From Diplocloster agilis (GTDB lineage Bacteria > Bacillota > Clostridia > Lachnospirales > Lachnospiraceae): a stretch of DNA of 64,000 bases. The DNA lies in the NCBI RefSeq assembly GCF_019042275.1, contig NZ_JAHQCW010000029.1, forward strand, positions 1-64,000, read 5' to 3'. The position numbers were made by a program, and so were the translations under genes. Below, piece after piece: positions 1 to 6,695 of the stretch. Each line of letters opens with the position of its first letter. Within the stretch, counting starts at the first letter, position 1. A model generated the notes under the pieces. That model was not told the DNA's origin, did no database searches, and worked only from the letters and a program-made list of their open reading frames with translations.

Positions 1-86
1 GCTCCGCTGGCATATAGCAGGCTCTCCGTCAAGGTCGTCTTTCCAGCGTCTACATGGGCAAGAATTCCAATATTGATTATTTTCAT
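1..86 (-). CDS. tet(W): Tetracycline resistance ribosomal protection protein Tet(W), N-terminal part
   Basis: Only the first 28 codons are inside the window; the gene runs off the left edge. The translation begins [18 protein letters not shown], the start of the TetM/TetO/TetW translational GTPases that release tetracycline from the ribosome. The P-loop (residues 10-17, ending DAGKT) is intact. The segment ending LLYASGA fits my memory of Tet(W) better than Tet(M) (LLYNSGA) or Tet(O) (LLYTSGA); a mosaic tet(O/W) gene would share this start. A ribosome binding site AGGAGG lies just upstream, and the gene is preceded by a leader peptide and attenuator (146-190, 124-160). Confidence 0.9.
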   Translation of the reverse strand, partial: MKIINIGILAHVDAGKTTLTESLLYASG

Positions 87-123
87 GTGATTGTCCTCCT
101 TTTACAGCCCTAAAGGGCATAAA

Positions 124-160
124 AATCCCCAGCAGTAAAATACTTTTACCACTGGGGATT
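124..160 (-). terminator. Transcription attenuator hairpin of tet(W)
   Basis: AATCCCCAG (124-132) pairs with CTGGGGATT (152-160), with further AGTAAAA/TTTTAC pairing inside, followed on the minus strand by a short run of T. It lies immediately before the tet(W) ribosome binding site. A second long-range pairing, GTATTCTTAA (244-253) with TTAAGAATAC (331-340), resembles the alternative stem known from tet(M)/tet(O) leaders. Confidence 0.7.
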
Positions 161-190
161 ATAATTTGCGGACATACACATATACAGCAT
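146..190 (-). CDS. tet(W) regulatory leader peptide, 14 codons
   Basis: A 14-codon reading frame, MLYMCMSANYNPQW, lies between the promoter and tet(W). Its stop codon falls inside the 5' arm of the hairpin at 124-160. Ribosomal protection genes are known to be controlled by a short leader peptide plus terminator; stalling or slowed translation under tetracycline changes folding and allows read-through. Length, position and the MLxMxM start match that arrangement. The ribosome binding site is weak (AGGTG). Confidence 0.8.
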   Translation of the reverse strand: MLYMCMSANYNPQW

Positions 191-380
191 ACACCTATTT
201 GTGATTGCTGTTTTTTGGGATATGTCAAAATTGATAAGGCAAAAGTATTCTTAAATTGGGTACAAAAACCAAGCCCCCGTGAAAGGGACTATCATAATTC
301 TTTGTTCCCACTATTTGATTATAGTTTTATTTAAGAATACCTTGCCGCATATTTTTTTACTCCTTTTCTGGAATGAAACT

Positions 381-409
381 ATTATATCACATCAGCTTTA
401 GGAAAGCAA
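381..409 (-). promoter_or_regulatory. tet(W) promoter
   Basis: On the minus strand TTGCTT (404-409) and TATAAT (381-386) are separated by 17 bp, a good sigma-A promoter. It lies about 190 nt upstream of the leader peptide. Just downstream is a second very short frame with ribosome binding site (AAAAGGAG, then MRQGILK). Confidence 0.75.
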
Positions 410-652
410 GTACCTAAAAGAAATTTTTCTTCCTCTTATATGTTAACAATCATACCGGCTTCTTGGCGTTCAGAATAGTTTCTGCTGTTTGCTGTGGTGT
501 TTGGTTGGAATTGTCCAACCAAAAGCTGATCCGGGGTGTTGTCTGCATTTTACTAAATACAAATTCAATGTATACAGAAAGATATAAGGAGTGGGAGGGA
601 TTCCGCCGTAGTTGGCATTGTAGGAAAATCCAAAAGTTTAGATTTTCCCACA
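410..652. other. Non-coding stretch with two hairpins
   Basis: No gene is supported here. It holds two conspicuous inverted repeats: TTGGTTGGA/TCCAACCAA (501-509 and 514-522, four-base loop) and a long imperfect one at 615-656. Short frames exist on both strands (for example minus 450-653) but lack convincing ribosome binding sites or family signatures. Confidence 0.5.
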
Positions 653-656
653 ATGC
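615..656. repeat. Long imperfect inverted repeat
   Basis: GCATTGT-A-GGAAAATC (615-630) pairs with GATTTTCC-C-ACAATGC (641-656), 15 of 16 positions, around a 10-nt loop. There is no T-run after it on the plus strand. It overlaps the first ATG of the following reading frame, so it may be a recombination junction or regulatory hairpin. Confidence 0.6.
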
Positions 657-1267
657 TTATCTTTTGGTCTTTGGTTCGGAATAGTGTAGTGCTGGCGGTC
701 TATCTCTTGTTTTCGGTTGCTTGCTTCCTTACCGTACATGAGCATTCATTGTGCGCTTGCAGCATAAAAAATGAATCAAACAATTCTGAAAATTACGAAT
801 ATACCGATGTAATCTATTCGCTTTACTATTATTTCAAACAAGATACGAATGATATATTAAGAATATTGTCATCAGATAATTTGAACGAGCAAGCGTCAGA
901 GCTAAAAGAAAAAGTAAATGAAGTCAACTGGGTTGTTTCTGCTTTACTTACTTCTTTGGAAACATTACAGGATGATACGATAATTACAGATTCTAATGAA
1001 GAAGATGCAAAAGAGAATATAACTGGAATCACATCTCTAATTGACGAAAATCTTTCTGATTTATATGATGATGAGAATTCTTCTGCTCTTGTTGATCAAT
1101 TTAATAAAACATTATTGGCAAACATTAAATATGTAATTGAATTGAGATTTCAAATTCTTGATATAATAATACTAGACAATATGCCGTCTCAAAATCTTCT
1201 TGGTTTGGATGATCTTAAAGCAGAATATGCTTGCGAAGTAAAAGAATATATCACAATCAATCGATAA
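653..1267 (+). CDS. Hypothetical protein, possibly secreted or membrane-anchored
   Basis: I do not recognise this 204-residue protein. Residues about 8-30 form one hydrophobic segment, and the remainder is acidic, Asn/Glu/Ser-rich and predicted helical with no cysteines beyond residue 40. Codon use is AT-rich like the neighbouring mobile DNA. The first ATG has no clear ribosome binding site and sits inside the hairpin at 615-656, so the true start may be further in or the N-terminus may have been altered by rearrangement. The downstream part (residues 40-204) behaves like real coding sequence. It converges on the ImmA gene with a shared terminator. Confidence 0.45.
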   Translation: MLIFWSLVRNSVVLAVYLLFSVACFLTVHEHSLCACSIKNESNNSENYEYTDVIYSLYYYFKQDTNDILRILSSDNLNEQASELKEKVNEVNWVVSALLTSLETLQDDTIITDSNEEDAKENITGITSLIDENLSDLYDDENSSALVDQFNKTLLANIKYVIELRFQILDIIILDNMPSQNLLGLDDLKAEYACEVKEYITINR

Positions 1268-1293
1268 CAAACTATATTATATGTGAAAAGATA

Positions 1294-1332
1294 ATAAGAC
1301 CGTCTACTCTCTTTTTGAGCAGGCGGTCTTAT
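1294..1332. terminator. Bidirectional terminator hairpin
   Basis: ATAAGACCG (1294-1302) pairs with CGGTCTTAT (1324-1332), extended by CT-CTC/GAG-AG pairing around a T-rich loop. It lies between two convergent genes and overlaps the ImmA stop codon. Confidence 0.65.
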
Positions 1333-1853
1333 CTATTGTATTTGAGAAAGTCATTACAGTGTTCTTGCGGTCTGAGCCTATATCCTTGTGATATGAGCGT
1401 ATCCGCCTTCAAAGCCACAAGGTTTATATCCGAGTTCAATGCTCTTGCAATCTGCTGAGTGTCGTAACCTCTCTCAGCCAGCTCAAGAAAATCATCGTCG
1501 GGTAAAGCAACTTGAGAAGCAAAAATGTTTGCTTCATATTCCATACGGTTGTCCTGCATTTCAAAGATATTAAATTCTTCAAAGCCGCCTGTCCGGGTGG
1601 CTTCTTCTCTGTGCAGCGTGTCGTGTCCGAGTTCGTGCAGCAGGACAATGTTCTCCATAACCGGATGCAGATTGTCTTTGATGAACATAAAGCGATTTCG
1701 CATGATAACCTTATATGCGCCTCGCTGTTTGGAAAACGGCAAATACATTACCTCTATTCCGAGTTCTCTCGCAATGCGCTTTGGATCACGGGTGCCGCAT
1801 TGAGCAACAATCCGATTTGCCTTTTGCACTATTTCGGAATTACAAACATACAT
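1329..1853 (-). CDS. ImmA/IrrE-type metallopeptidase (anti-repressor)
   Basis: A 174-residue cytoplasmic protein with zinc-protease motif HELGH at residues 73-77 and a downstream EYEANIFA segment (Glu 105 or 107) as likely third ligand. These are hallmarks of the ImmA/IrrE (DUF955) family. In ICEBs1 and several phages such proteases cleave the element's XRE-type repressor after a damage or signalling cue, releasing excision and transfer genes. Here it follows the XRE gene by about 80 bp on the same strand, so the two form an operon. The start is supported by GGGGTGAG ahead of ATG. The target is inferred, not shown. Confidence 0.85.
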   Translation of the reverse strand: MYVCNSEIVQKANRIVAQCGTRDPKRIARELGIEVMYLPFSKQRGAYKVIMRNRFMFIKDNLHPVMENIVLLHELGHDTLHREEATRTGGFEEFNIFEMQDNRMEYEANIFASQVALPDDDFLELAERGYDTQQIARALNSDINLVALKADTLISQGYRLRPQEHCNDFLKYNR

Positions 1854-1932
1854 TGATTCTCACCCCTTTCATACCTTCCTACACTACCTTCCTACACTAA
1901 TCCTATCAAAAGATATGTCCCATAAAACGGAC

Positions 1933-2340
1933 TTACTCTTCGGAACGGTATTTCTTTGGGGTGTATTTTTTATTTTTTTCTTTCGCAATCCAATAAGCAT
2001 CCTGGATTGCTTTCATCATCACATCCATATCTTCCTGTGCCATTTCACCGCCTGCAAACAAGCCGGTTACTTCCTCGGTGAGCTGCTGAGCCTGCTTTGC
2101 ACCTCTGGAGCCGTATTTCTCTGCGGCTTGTGCAACAAGCATATCGCCATTTCCAAGAAGCTGATCTGTTGTTACATTGAGAGCTTTTGCGAGCTTTTCT
2201 GCCGCATCTAAACGAGGACGAGATGTTCCGTACTCATATCTCTGTATCATACGAGAGGAAACACCTGAAATCTTTGCGAGCTGCTCTTGTGTTAATTTGC
2301 TTTTTTCTCTCAATTCTTTAAGTCTCTCGTTGAATTTCAT
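1933..2340 (-). CDS. XRE-family repressor (ImmR-like)
   Basis: A 135-residue regulator with an N-terminal lambda-repressor-type helix-turn-helix (residues about 5-60, including LTQEQLAKISGVSSRMIQRYE) and a helical, acidic-to-basic C-terminal part. I place the start at ATG 2340, because AAGGGG lies 7 bases ahead; an ATG two codons upstream is too close to it. It pairs with the adjacent ImmA-like protease and is transcribed away from the Y-family polymerase. The four ACGACATT repeats between them are its most likely operators. Confidence 0.85.
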   Translation of the reverse strand: MKFNERLKELREKSKLTQEQLAKISGVSSRMIQRYEYGTSRPRLDAAEKLAKALNVTTDQLLGNGDMLVAQAAEKYGSRGAKQAQQLTEEVTGLFAGGEMAQEDMDVMMKAIQDAYWIAKEKNKKYTPKKYRSEE

Positions 2341-2380
2341 AATCATACCCCTTCGTCTTAAAATTTGAAAATTTTGAAAC

Positions 2381-2495
2381 ACGACATTTATTTCGTAATT
2401 TCATATTGACACGACATTAGTGGCGTGCTATAATCTAAAACACAGAAACGACATTAGTGTCGTGTCTATATATTACAACACGACATTTCGTTTGT
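2381..2495. promoter_or_regulatory. Four operator-like repeats between divergent genes
   Basis: Related 16-bp sites start at 2381, 2411, 2448 and 2480, all opening ACGACATT. The third, ACGACATTAGTGTCGT, is the cleanest palindrome (6-bp arms, 4-bp centre); the second has one arm mismatch, and the first and fourth are degenerate on the right side. Spacing is 30, 37 and 32 bp, roughly three helical turns. Site 2 lies within the polymerase promoter, site 3 just downstream of it. This fits cooperative repressor binding controlling both directions. Confidence 0.7.
2406..2434 (+). promoter_or_regulatory. Promoter of the Y-family polymerase operon
   Basis: Consensus TTGACA (2406-2411) and TATAAT (2429-2434) are separated by exactly 17 bp. 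The spacer is almost entirely occupied by operator-like repeat 2, so a strong promoter is positioned to be shut off by the repressor. Confidence 0.85.
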
Positions 2496-2537
2496 CAAGT
2501 GGTTTTGCAAAAAATTCAGGAAGTGAGGCGAAAAAAG

Positions 2538-3773
2538 TTGAACCGTTCCATATTGCATTGTGATATGAACAATTTTTATGCAAGCGTCGAATGTATGCTT
2601 GATCCTTCTTTAAGAAAATATCCGGTTGCAGTTTGCGGTTCTGTCGAAGAACGACACGGCATTGTCCTTGCAAAGAACTATGCGGCAAAATCTTTTGATG
2701 TGAAAACAGGCGATGCCGTATGGCAGGCAAAGCAAAAATGCAAAGATTTGGTGGTCGTTCCTCCTCATTACGAAGAATACATTAAGTATTCAAAACTGGC
2801 ACGGAATGTTTACAGCCGATATACAGACCAAGTGGAACCGTATGGTATGGACGAGTGCTGGCTTGATATTAGCGGCACAGAGCATATCTTTGGCTCACCT
2901 GAAAAGGTGGCAAACGAGATACGGGAAACGATTAAGTTTGAACTCGGCTTGACTATCTCTGTCGGAGTGTCTTTCAATAAGATATTTGCCAAATTAGGCT
3001 CGGATATGAAAAAACCTGATGCCGTAACAGTAATCCCACCGGACACCTTCAGGGAAAAGATTTGGGGACTCCCCGCAGCGGATTTGCTCGGTGTAGGTCG
3101 AGCAACGCAGCGTGTATTAGATAGCTACTGCATAAAGACCATTGGTGATTTAGCAAAGACCGATCCCGATTTCTTGAAGCGGAAGCTCGGTAAGAACGGA
3201 ACCGCCTTGTGGCAATATGCAAACGGTAATGACCACTCCCGTGTTACCAAAACTGATTTTGTTTCGCCAATTAAAAGTGTAGGACACGGAATTACCACCG
3301 TAAAAGATTTAGAGAAAAATGAGCAGGTGTGGCCCGTTTTTCTCGAATTAACCCAAGACATCGGACACAAGCTCCGTGTCCATCAGAAGTGTGCGGATGG
3401 AGTCGCTATTCACATACGGGACAACACGCTTTTCTCAAAACAATGGCAAACGAAGTTGGATATGCCTACACAGTCCCCGATGCTCATTGCAAAGGCTGCT
3501 TTCAGCTTATTTGAGAAAAGATACGACTGGAAAAATCCAATTCGCTCTGTCACGATTCAGGCTATCAATTTGGTGCCACAGGACACGCCCCGACAGATTG
3601 ATTTGTTTATGAATGTGGAGAGAATTGAGAAATTGGAAAAGCTCGATTTGTGTATTGAAACAATCCGACAGAGGTTCGGCAAGGACAGCATTAAAAACGG
3701 TGTCCTATTTCAAAATCTTAGGATGCCGCCTGAAAGGGCGGAAATCACAATGCCGACCGGAATGTTGAGTTAG
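2538..3773 (+). CDS. Y-family translesion DNA polymerase (UmuC/DinB type)
   Basis: A 411-residue error-prone polymerase that copies damaged DNA. Catalytic acids are visible in the palm: Asp9 in HCDMNNFYASVE and Asp105-Glu106 in GMDECWLDIS; the helix-hairpin-helix region (LLGVGRATQRVL) and little-finger domain follow. QIDLF near residue 353 matches the short sliding-clamp-binding motif. I choose the TTG at 2538: the preceding 27 residues read as leader sequence containing operators 3-4, and GGAAGTGAGG precedes the TTG. Being carried on the mobile element under a strong, operator-covered promoter suggests damage-inducible mutagenesis or repair during element activation. Confidence 0.9.
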   Translation: MNRSILHCDMNNFYASVECMLDPSLRKYPVAVCGSVEERHGIVLAKNYAAKSFDVKTGDAVWQAKQKCKDLVVVPPHYEEYIKYSKLARNVYSRYTDQVEPYGMDECWLDISGTEHIFGSPEKVANEIRETIKFELGLTISVGVSFNKIFAKLGSDMKKPDAVTVIPPDTFREKIWGLPAADLLGVGRATQRVLDSYCIKTIGDLAKTDPDFLKRKLGKNGTALWQYANGNDHSRVTKTDFVSPIKSVGHGITTVKDLEKNEQVWPVFLELTQDIGHKLRVHQKCADGVAIHIRDNTLFSKQWQTKLDMPTQSPMLIAKAAFSLFEKRYDWKNPIRSVTIQAINLVPQDTPRQIDLFMNVERIEKLEKLDLCIETIRQRFGKDSIKNGVLFQNLRMPPERAEITMPTGMLS

Positions 3774-3785
3774 GATAATTAGGCA

Positions 3786-4046
3786 ATGGAAGAACGCAGA
3801 AAAGTATATGTGGAGGTAAGAGCAAGACATTTGATTGATGGAACTTGCCGACCTGAAACCATTAAGTTTGAAAATGACGAGGTTTACGAAATCGACCGTG
3901 TGAAGCAATGCTGTCGAGCTGCTTCTACTAAAGTCGGCGGTACGGGACTTCGGTATACTGTGATGATTTGCGGTAAGGAAACCTATCTCTTTGATGAAGA
4001 AAACGGGAAGTGGTTTGTTGAGGGTAAAAGCAGAGTTGCCACTTGA
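3786..4046 (+). CDS. Hypothetical protein following the polymerase
   Basis: An 86-residue protein of mixed strand and helix that I cannot assign. It begins 12 bp after the polymerase stop, so it is almost certainly co-transcribed. It contains CC at about residue 39 and a later single Cys, and ends with aromatic-rich FDEENGKWFVEG. The context suggests a role linked to the polymerase operon, but nothing in the sequence shows it. Confidence 0.7.
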   Translation: MEERRKVYVEVRARHLIDGTCRPETIKFENDEVYEIDRVKQCCRAASTKVGGTGLRYTVMICGKETYLFDEENGKWFVEGKSRVAT

Positions 4047-4115
4047 TAATAGCTTAATACTCTGATTTTACAAAACCTCAGCAAAGGTACAAAGCAACTT
4101 GATGAGGTGATGTAA

Positions 4116-4313
4116 TTGAAATATGATACTTGGACTCCGGTTCCTATGTTTTGCGCAAACTGCGGACATCTAAACTATGGATACCGGAATGAAAACGGAA
4201 TAATCAAATATGAGTGCAAGAACTGTAAAGCAGTTTCAGTCAGAAAGCAGAAAGGTCGAAGGCACGATACAATAGACTTATATGCTCCCGTAGGGCAAGT
4301 ACGATATGAGTGA
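4116..4313 (+). CDS. Small zinc-ribbon protein
   Basis: A 65-residue protein with two CxxC knuckles (FCANC and YECKNC, about 20 residues apart) forming a zinc ribbon, then a basic tail (VRKQKGRRH). The start is TTG at 4116 with GAGGTGA 5 bases upstream. The stop overlaps the region of the next gene's ribosome binding site, so translation is probably coupled. Function unknown; nucleic-acid binding is plausible. Confidence 0.65.
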   Translation: MKYDTWTPVPMFCANCGHLNYGYRNENGIIKYECKNCKAVSVRKQKGRRHDTIDLYAPVGQVRYE

Positions 4314-4323
4314 GGTAGAAAAA

Positions 4324-4806
4324 ATGGCTTACTATGATTTGAAAACGAATGAGATTTGGGCGGAGTCGAACATTGACAGATTCCACGACGAACATATTGA
4401 GATTGACGAAGTGATAGCTCCGTTAATCCGAGAATTGAACATTAAGGGCTACAAAACAAAGTTCTGCTGTTCAGGACATCCCTTCTATTCTTTATGCGAA
4501 GCTATGGTCGATTCCGAAGAAACGGCAAAAGCGTTTGTAGGCTTGATCGGCACAGAAAGAACAGAAAATCCAAGAGTACCGGTCAGGGCTTTATATGTTA
4601 CGCAGGATAATGACTTCTATATAACTTTTGAAGAAAATGAGCAAAAAGCTATCGTCCTTGCTCTGCCGGACGGCTTTGAGTGGGACGATGAAAGAACCAT
4701 AAGATACACTTACAACAACTATGAGTTTTATGCTTTTCTTGCGGAACGGGCAAAGGCGGCAAAAGCTCTGCACGATTGGGCGATACAGTTGCCGCCCGTC
4801 GCTTAA
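4324..4806 (+). CDS. Conserved-looking hypothetical protein of the element
   Basis: A 160-residue soluble protein, not recognised. It contains KTKFCCSGHPF, a Cys-Cys-Ser-Gly-His motif that could be catalytic or metal-binding, and a C-terminal helical segment rich in Ala/Lys. ATG 4324 is preferred because GAGG lies 8 bases upstream; an in-frame ATG at 4306 has no such site. It is likely the last gene of the polymerase operon, followed by a long non-coding structured region. Confidence 0.65.
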   Translation: MAYYDLKTNEIWAESNIDRFHDEHIEIDEVIAPLIRELNIKGYKTKFCCSGHPFYSLCEAMVDSEETAKAFVGLIGTERTENPRVPVRALYVTQDNDFYITFEENEQKAIVLALPDGFEWDDERTIRYTYNNYEFYAFLAERAKAAKALHDWAIQLPPVA

Positions 4807-5156
4807 ATAATTCAAAACTGAATAACGGCGAAACGACGGTAAGGTTGAGATGAAACAGGCTGCGTAATTCCTTATCAGGTCACTTGCTTTGATAACACTT
4901 CGGTCAGTTAATCCAGACCTGCGAAAAGCAAACATGAGAGGCTGCCGACAGGACAGATAGCCACAGGCTAATTCTGTCTTGCCGGTGGCTTTTTGTTTTC
5001 GGCAGATGACTGAACAGCGAGGAACTTCCGGCTGAGAAATCAGAAAGGAAGCTCTTTTTATGTTGAACAACTGGCTTTGTTACATAGCTGAATACCCGTG
5101 ATCTCCGAATTTTGAGTTGTCAACCAAAAATTCAAAATTCAAAGGAGATTACGATA
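4807..5156 (+). ncRNA. Candidate structured leader or attenuator RNA
   Basis: About 350 nt without a gene but with several nested foldings. CTGCCGA (4942-4948) pairs with TCGGCAG (4999-5005). Inside it GACAGATAGCC (4952-4962) pairs with GGCTA-AT-TCTGTC (4966-4978). A competing stem GCCACAGGC (4960-4968) with GCCGGTGGC (4981-4989, one mismatch) is followed by TTTTT, a terminator shape. A second hairpin, GAG..CTTCC (5019-5029) with GGAAGCTC (5047-5054), is also followed by T residues. Mutually exclusive terminator and anti-terminator forms ahead of the sigma-like gene suggest conditional read-through. No known RNA family is recognised. Confidence 0.5.
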
Positions 5157-5696
5157 ATGAATAACAGCACAAACCTTACACTTGATGAGCAGTTCGATAA
5201 GGATTGCAAAATTATCAAGTTGAAATACGAATATCCCGGATATACAGGCGAGGAAAAGTGGGCAATTATAACCGGACTAACCGAAGAAGAACTGAACGAA
5301 AAATACGCAGAAAAAACAGCTTCTCTTAGACCGTTTATCGTTCTTGATCTCGCTTTCGGAAAAGCTCGTACAAAGTTTATTAACAACGAAAATAAGCACT
5401 ATATGCGGGGAGTCAGGAGCATAGAACCATTTGATTATGATGATGAATTGCTGACAGCACACCACCCGGAACTTGTTGTAGATAATTTTGAAGAAACCTT
5501 CCTGCGCAATGAAACCTGTCAGAAGGTTCGTTCTGCATTGGCAACACTTCAGGAGGTGCAAAAGGAACGAGTGATTAAATACTTTTTCGATGGTAAAAGC
5601 ACACACGAAATAGCACTGGAGGAAGGTGTATCACACCAAGCGGTATCACAGTCGATTGCTGTTGCTCTGAAAAAATTGAAAAATATTTTGAAATAG
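5157..5696 (+). CDS. Sigma-70-like regulatory protein of the element
   Basis: A 179-residue protein whose C-terminal 60 residues (LATLQEVQKERVIKYFFDG.. through ALKKLKNIL) form a sigma-70 region-4-type helix-turn-helix, as in the small sigma-like proteins of Tn916/Tn1549-type elements. The N-terminal half is acidic and unassigned. ATG 5157 has AAAGGAG 8 bases ahead; an upstream in-frame start at 5112 lies in the leader. It may redirect RNA polymerase to transfer or excision genes; that is inference. Confidence 0.75.
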   Translation: MNNSTNLTLDEQFDKDCKIIKLKYEYPGYTGEEKWAIITGLTEEELNEKYAEKTASLRPFIVLDLAFGKARTKFINNENKHYMRGVRSIEPFDYDDELLTAHHPELVVDNFEETFLRNETCQKVRSALATLQEVQKERVIKYFFDGKSTHEIALEEGVSHQAVSQSIAVALKKLKNILK

Positions 5697-5783
5697 ACTT
5701 GCCACACGCCTGCTCTCAGTGGGAATTAGTGAAGGGACTGATTATTGTAATCCCTTCTAATAAATCATTGAGAGGTATTACAA

Positions 5784-6365
5784 ATGCAGAAAAAAGATTT
5801 ATCCAAAATCAAATGGGGCGAGATTTACACTTGTGATCTCGGCAAAATGAAGGGTTCAGTTCAATGCGGTGTACGCCCCATATTGGTGGTGCAGACCAAT
5901 AAACTGAACGGTAGCAGTCCTACGGTCGTAGTGGCAGTTATTACATCGGTTCGTAAAAGAGAAGATATTGCTTCTCATATTCCGTTGGAAACGGATTGTG
6001 GACTCAACGAGCCGTCAATGGTAATGCTTGAGCAGATAAGAACTATCGACAAAGCAGAAGAACTGATTTCTTTTATCGGAAGAATTGAGGACGGCGAAAC
6101 GATCGCCAAAATCAAAGACGGTATCCGTTATCAGTTCCAACTTATGAGAAAGAGAAAGCCTATCCGCACGGGATATATTCTCAGCCTTTGTCCGAAGTGC
6201 CGTGCAGAGTTCTTCAGCGTACCGGAGAACATTCTTAGACGAGTAGATCCTTTGCAGGTCGAAAAAGAGCCTTGCGATAAGTGTCAGGTTGGCTACGGAT
6301 ACGATTACTTAATCACGAAGCGTACCAAACGACCTAACAATGGTGGAGGTGGTTTAGATGTTTGA
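5784..6365 (+). CDS. PemK/MazF-like protein with C-terminal zinc ribbon
   Basis: A 193-residue protein. Residues about 8-115 have the MazF/PemK barrel pattern: WGEIYTCDLG, then GVRPILVVQTNKLN, VVVAVITS and HIPL, the layout of ribosome-independent mRNA endoribonucleases. Residues about 135-180 add a zinc ribbon (LCPKC and EPCDKC), which typical MazF toxins of about 115 residues lack. No antitoxin-like gene precedes it; the upstream gene is sigma-like and the next gene (8-bp overlap) is an excisionase-type DNA-binding protein. It may be a toxin, a regulatory RNase or a nucleic-acid-binding derivative. Confidence 0.75.
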   Translation: MQKKDLSKIKWGEIYTCDLGKMKGSVQCGVRPILVVQTNKLNGSSPTVVVAVITSVRKREDIASHIPLETDCGLNEPSMVMLEQIRTIDKAEELISFIGRIEDGETIAKIKDGIRYQFQLMRKRKPIRTGYILSLCPKCRAEFFSVPENILRRVDPLQVEKEPCDKCQVGYGYDYLITKRTKRPNNGGGGLDV

Positions 6366-6609
6366 AGATAAAGTTGCCGACTTAAATCGACAGACTACGA
6401 CACATCCCCCTTCCTATGAGAAGCGAACCTACACCGTTTCGGAAATTCAGGATATTCTCGGTATAGGTAGAAACGCCGCATACGCTATCGTAAAAAAAGG
6501 TTATTTCAGCACGGTCCGTATCGGTGGCATTATCCGTATTTCAAAAAGGAGTTTTGATGCTTGGCTTGATGAAAAGAGTAAATCTTGTCAAGTATGCGAT
6601 GACACCTAA
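6358..6609 (+). CDS. Excisionase-type helix-turn-helix protein
   Basis: An 83-residue protein whose residues about 21-75 form the winged helix of the MerR/excisionase class (YTVSEIQDILGIGRNAAYAIV, wing at VRIGGIIRISKRSFDAWLDEK). It overlaps the MazF-like gene by 8 bp. Close in sequence to the domain at 7111-7329, so one of the two is probably the excisionase of the element and the other an accessory DNA-binding protein. Confidence 0.8.
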   Translation: MFEDKVADLNRQTTTHPPSYEKRTYTVSEIQDILGIGRNAAYAIVKKGYFSTVRIGGIIRISKRSFDAWLDEKSKSCQVCDDT

Positions 6610-6642
6610 TCGCATCATTAACAAAACTTCCGATTTTGAGTA

Positions 6643-6676
6643 CCATATAGCCAAGCAAAGCAGCTTGGCTATATGG
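6643..6676. repeat. Perfect 14-bp inverted repeat in the inter-gene gap
   Basis: CCATATAGCCAAGC (6643-6656) and GCTTGGCTATATGG (6663-6676) pair perfectly around a 6-nt loop, 19 bp before the next start codon. No T-run follows, so it is not a standard terminator; it could be an mRNA stability hairpin or a binding site of the neighbouring small DNA-binding proteins. Confidence 0.75.
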
Positions 6677-6695
6677 CTCAGAAAAAGGAGGTTCA

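Noticed and set aside
450-653. Minus-strand 67-residue frame near tet(W)
   Set aside because: No ribosome binding site, overlaps the hairpins, and no family recognised; could not be supported as a gene.
4860-5060. Cobalamin or SAM riboswitch in the structured leader
   Set aside because: Isolated fragments such as GCCACAG and GACCTGC recall cobalamin elements, but the order and the remaining conserved boxes do not fit.
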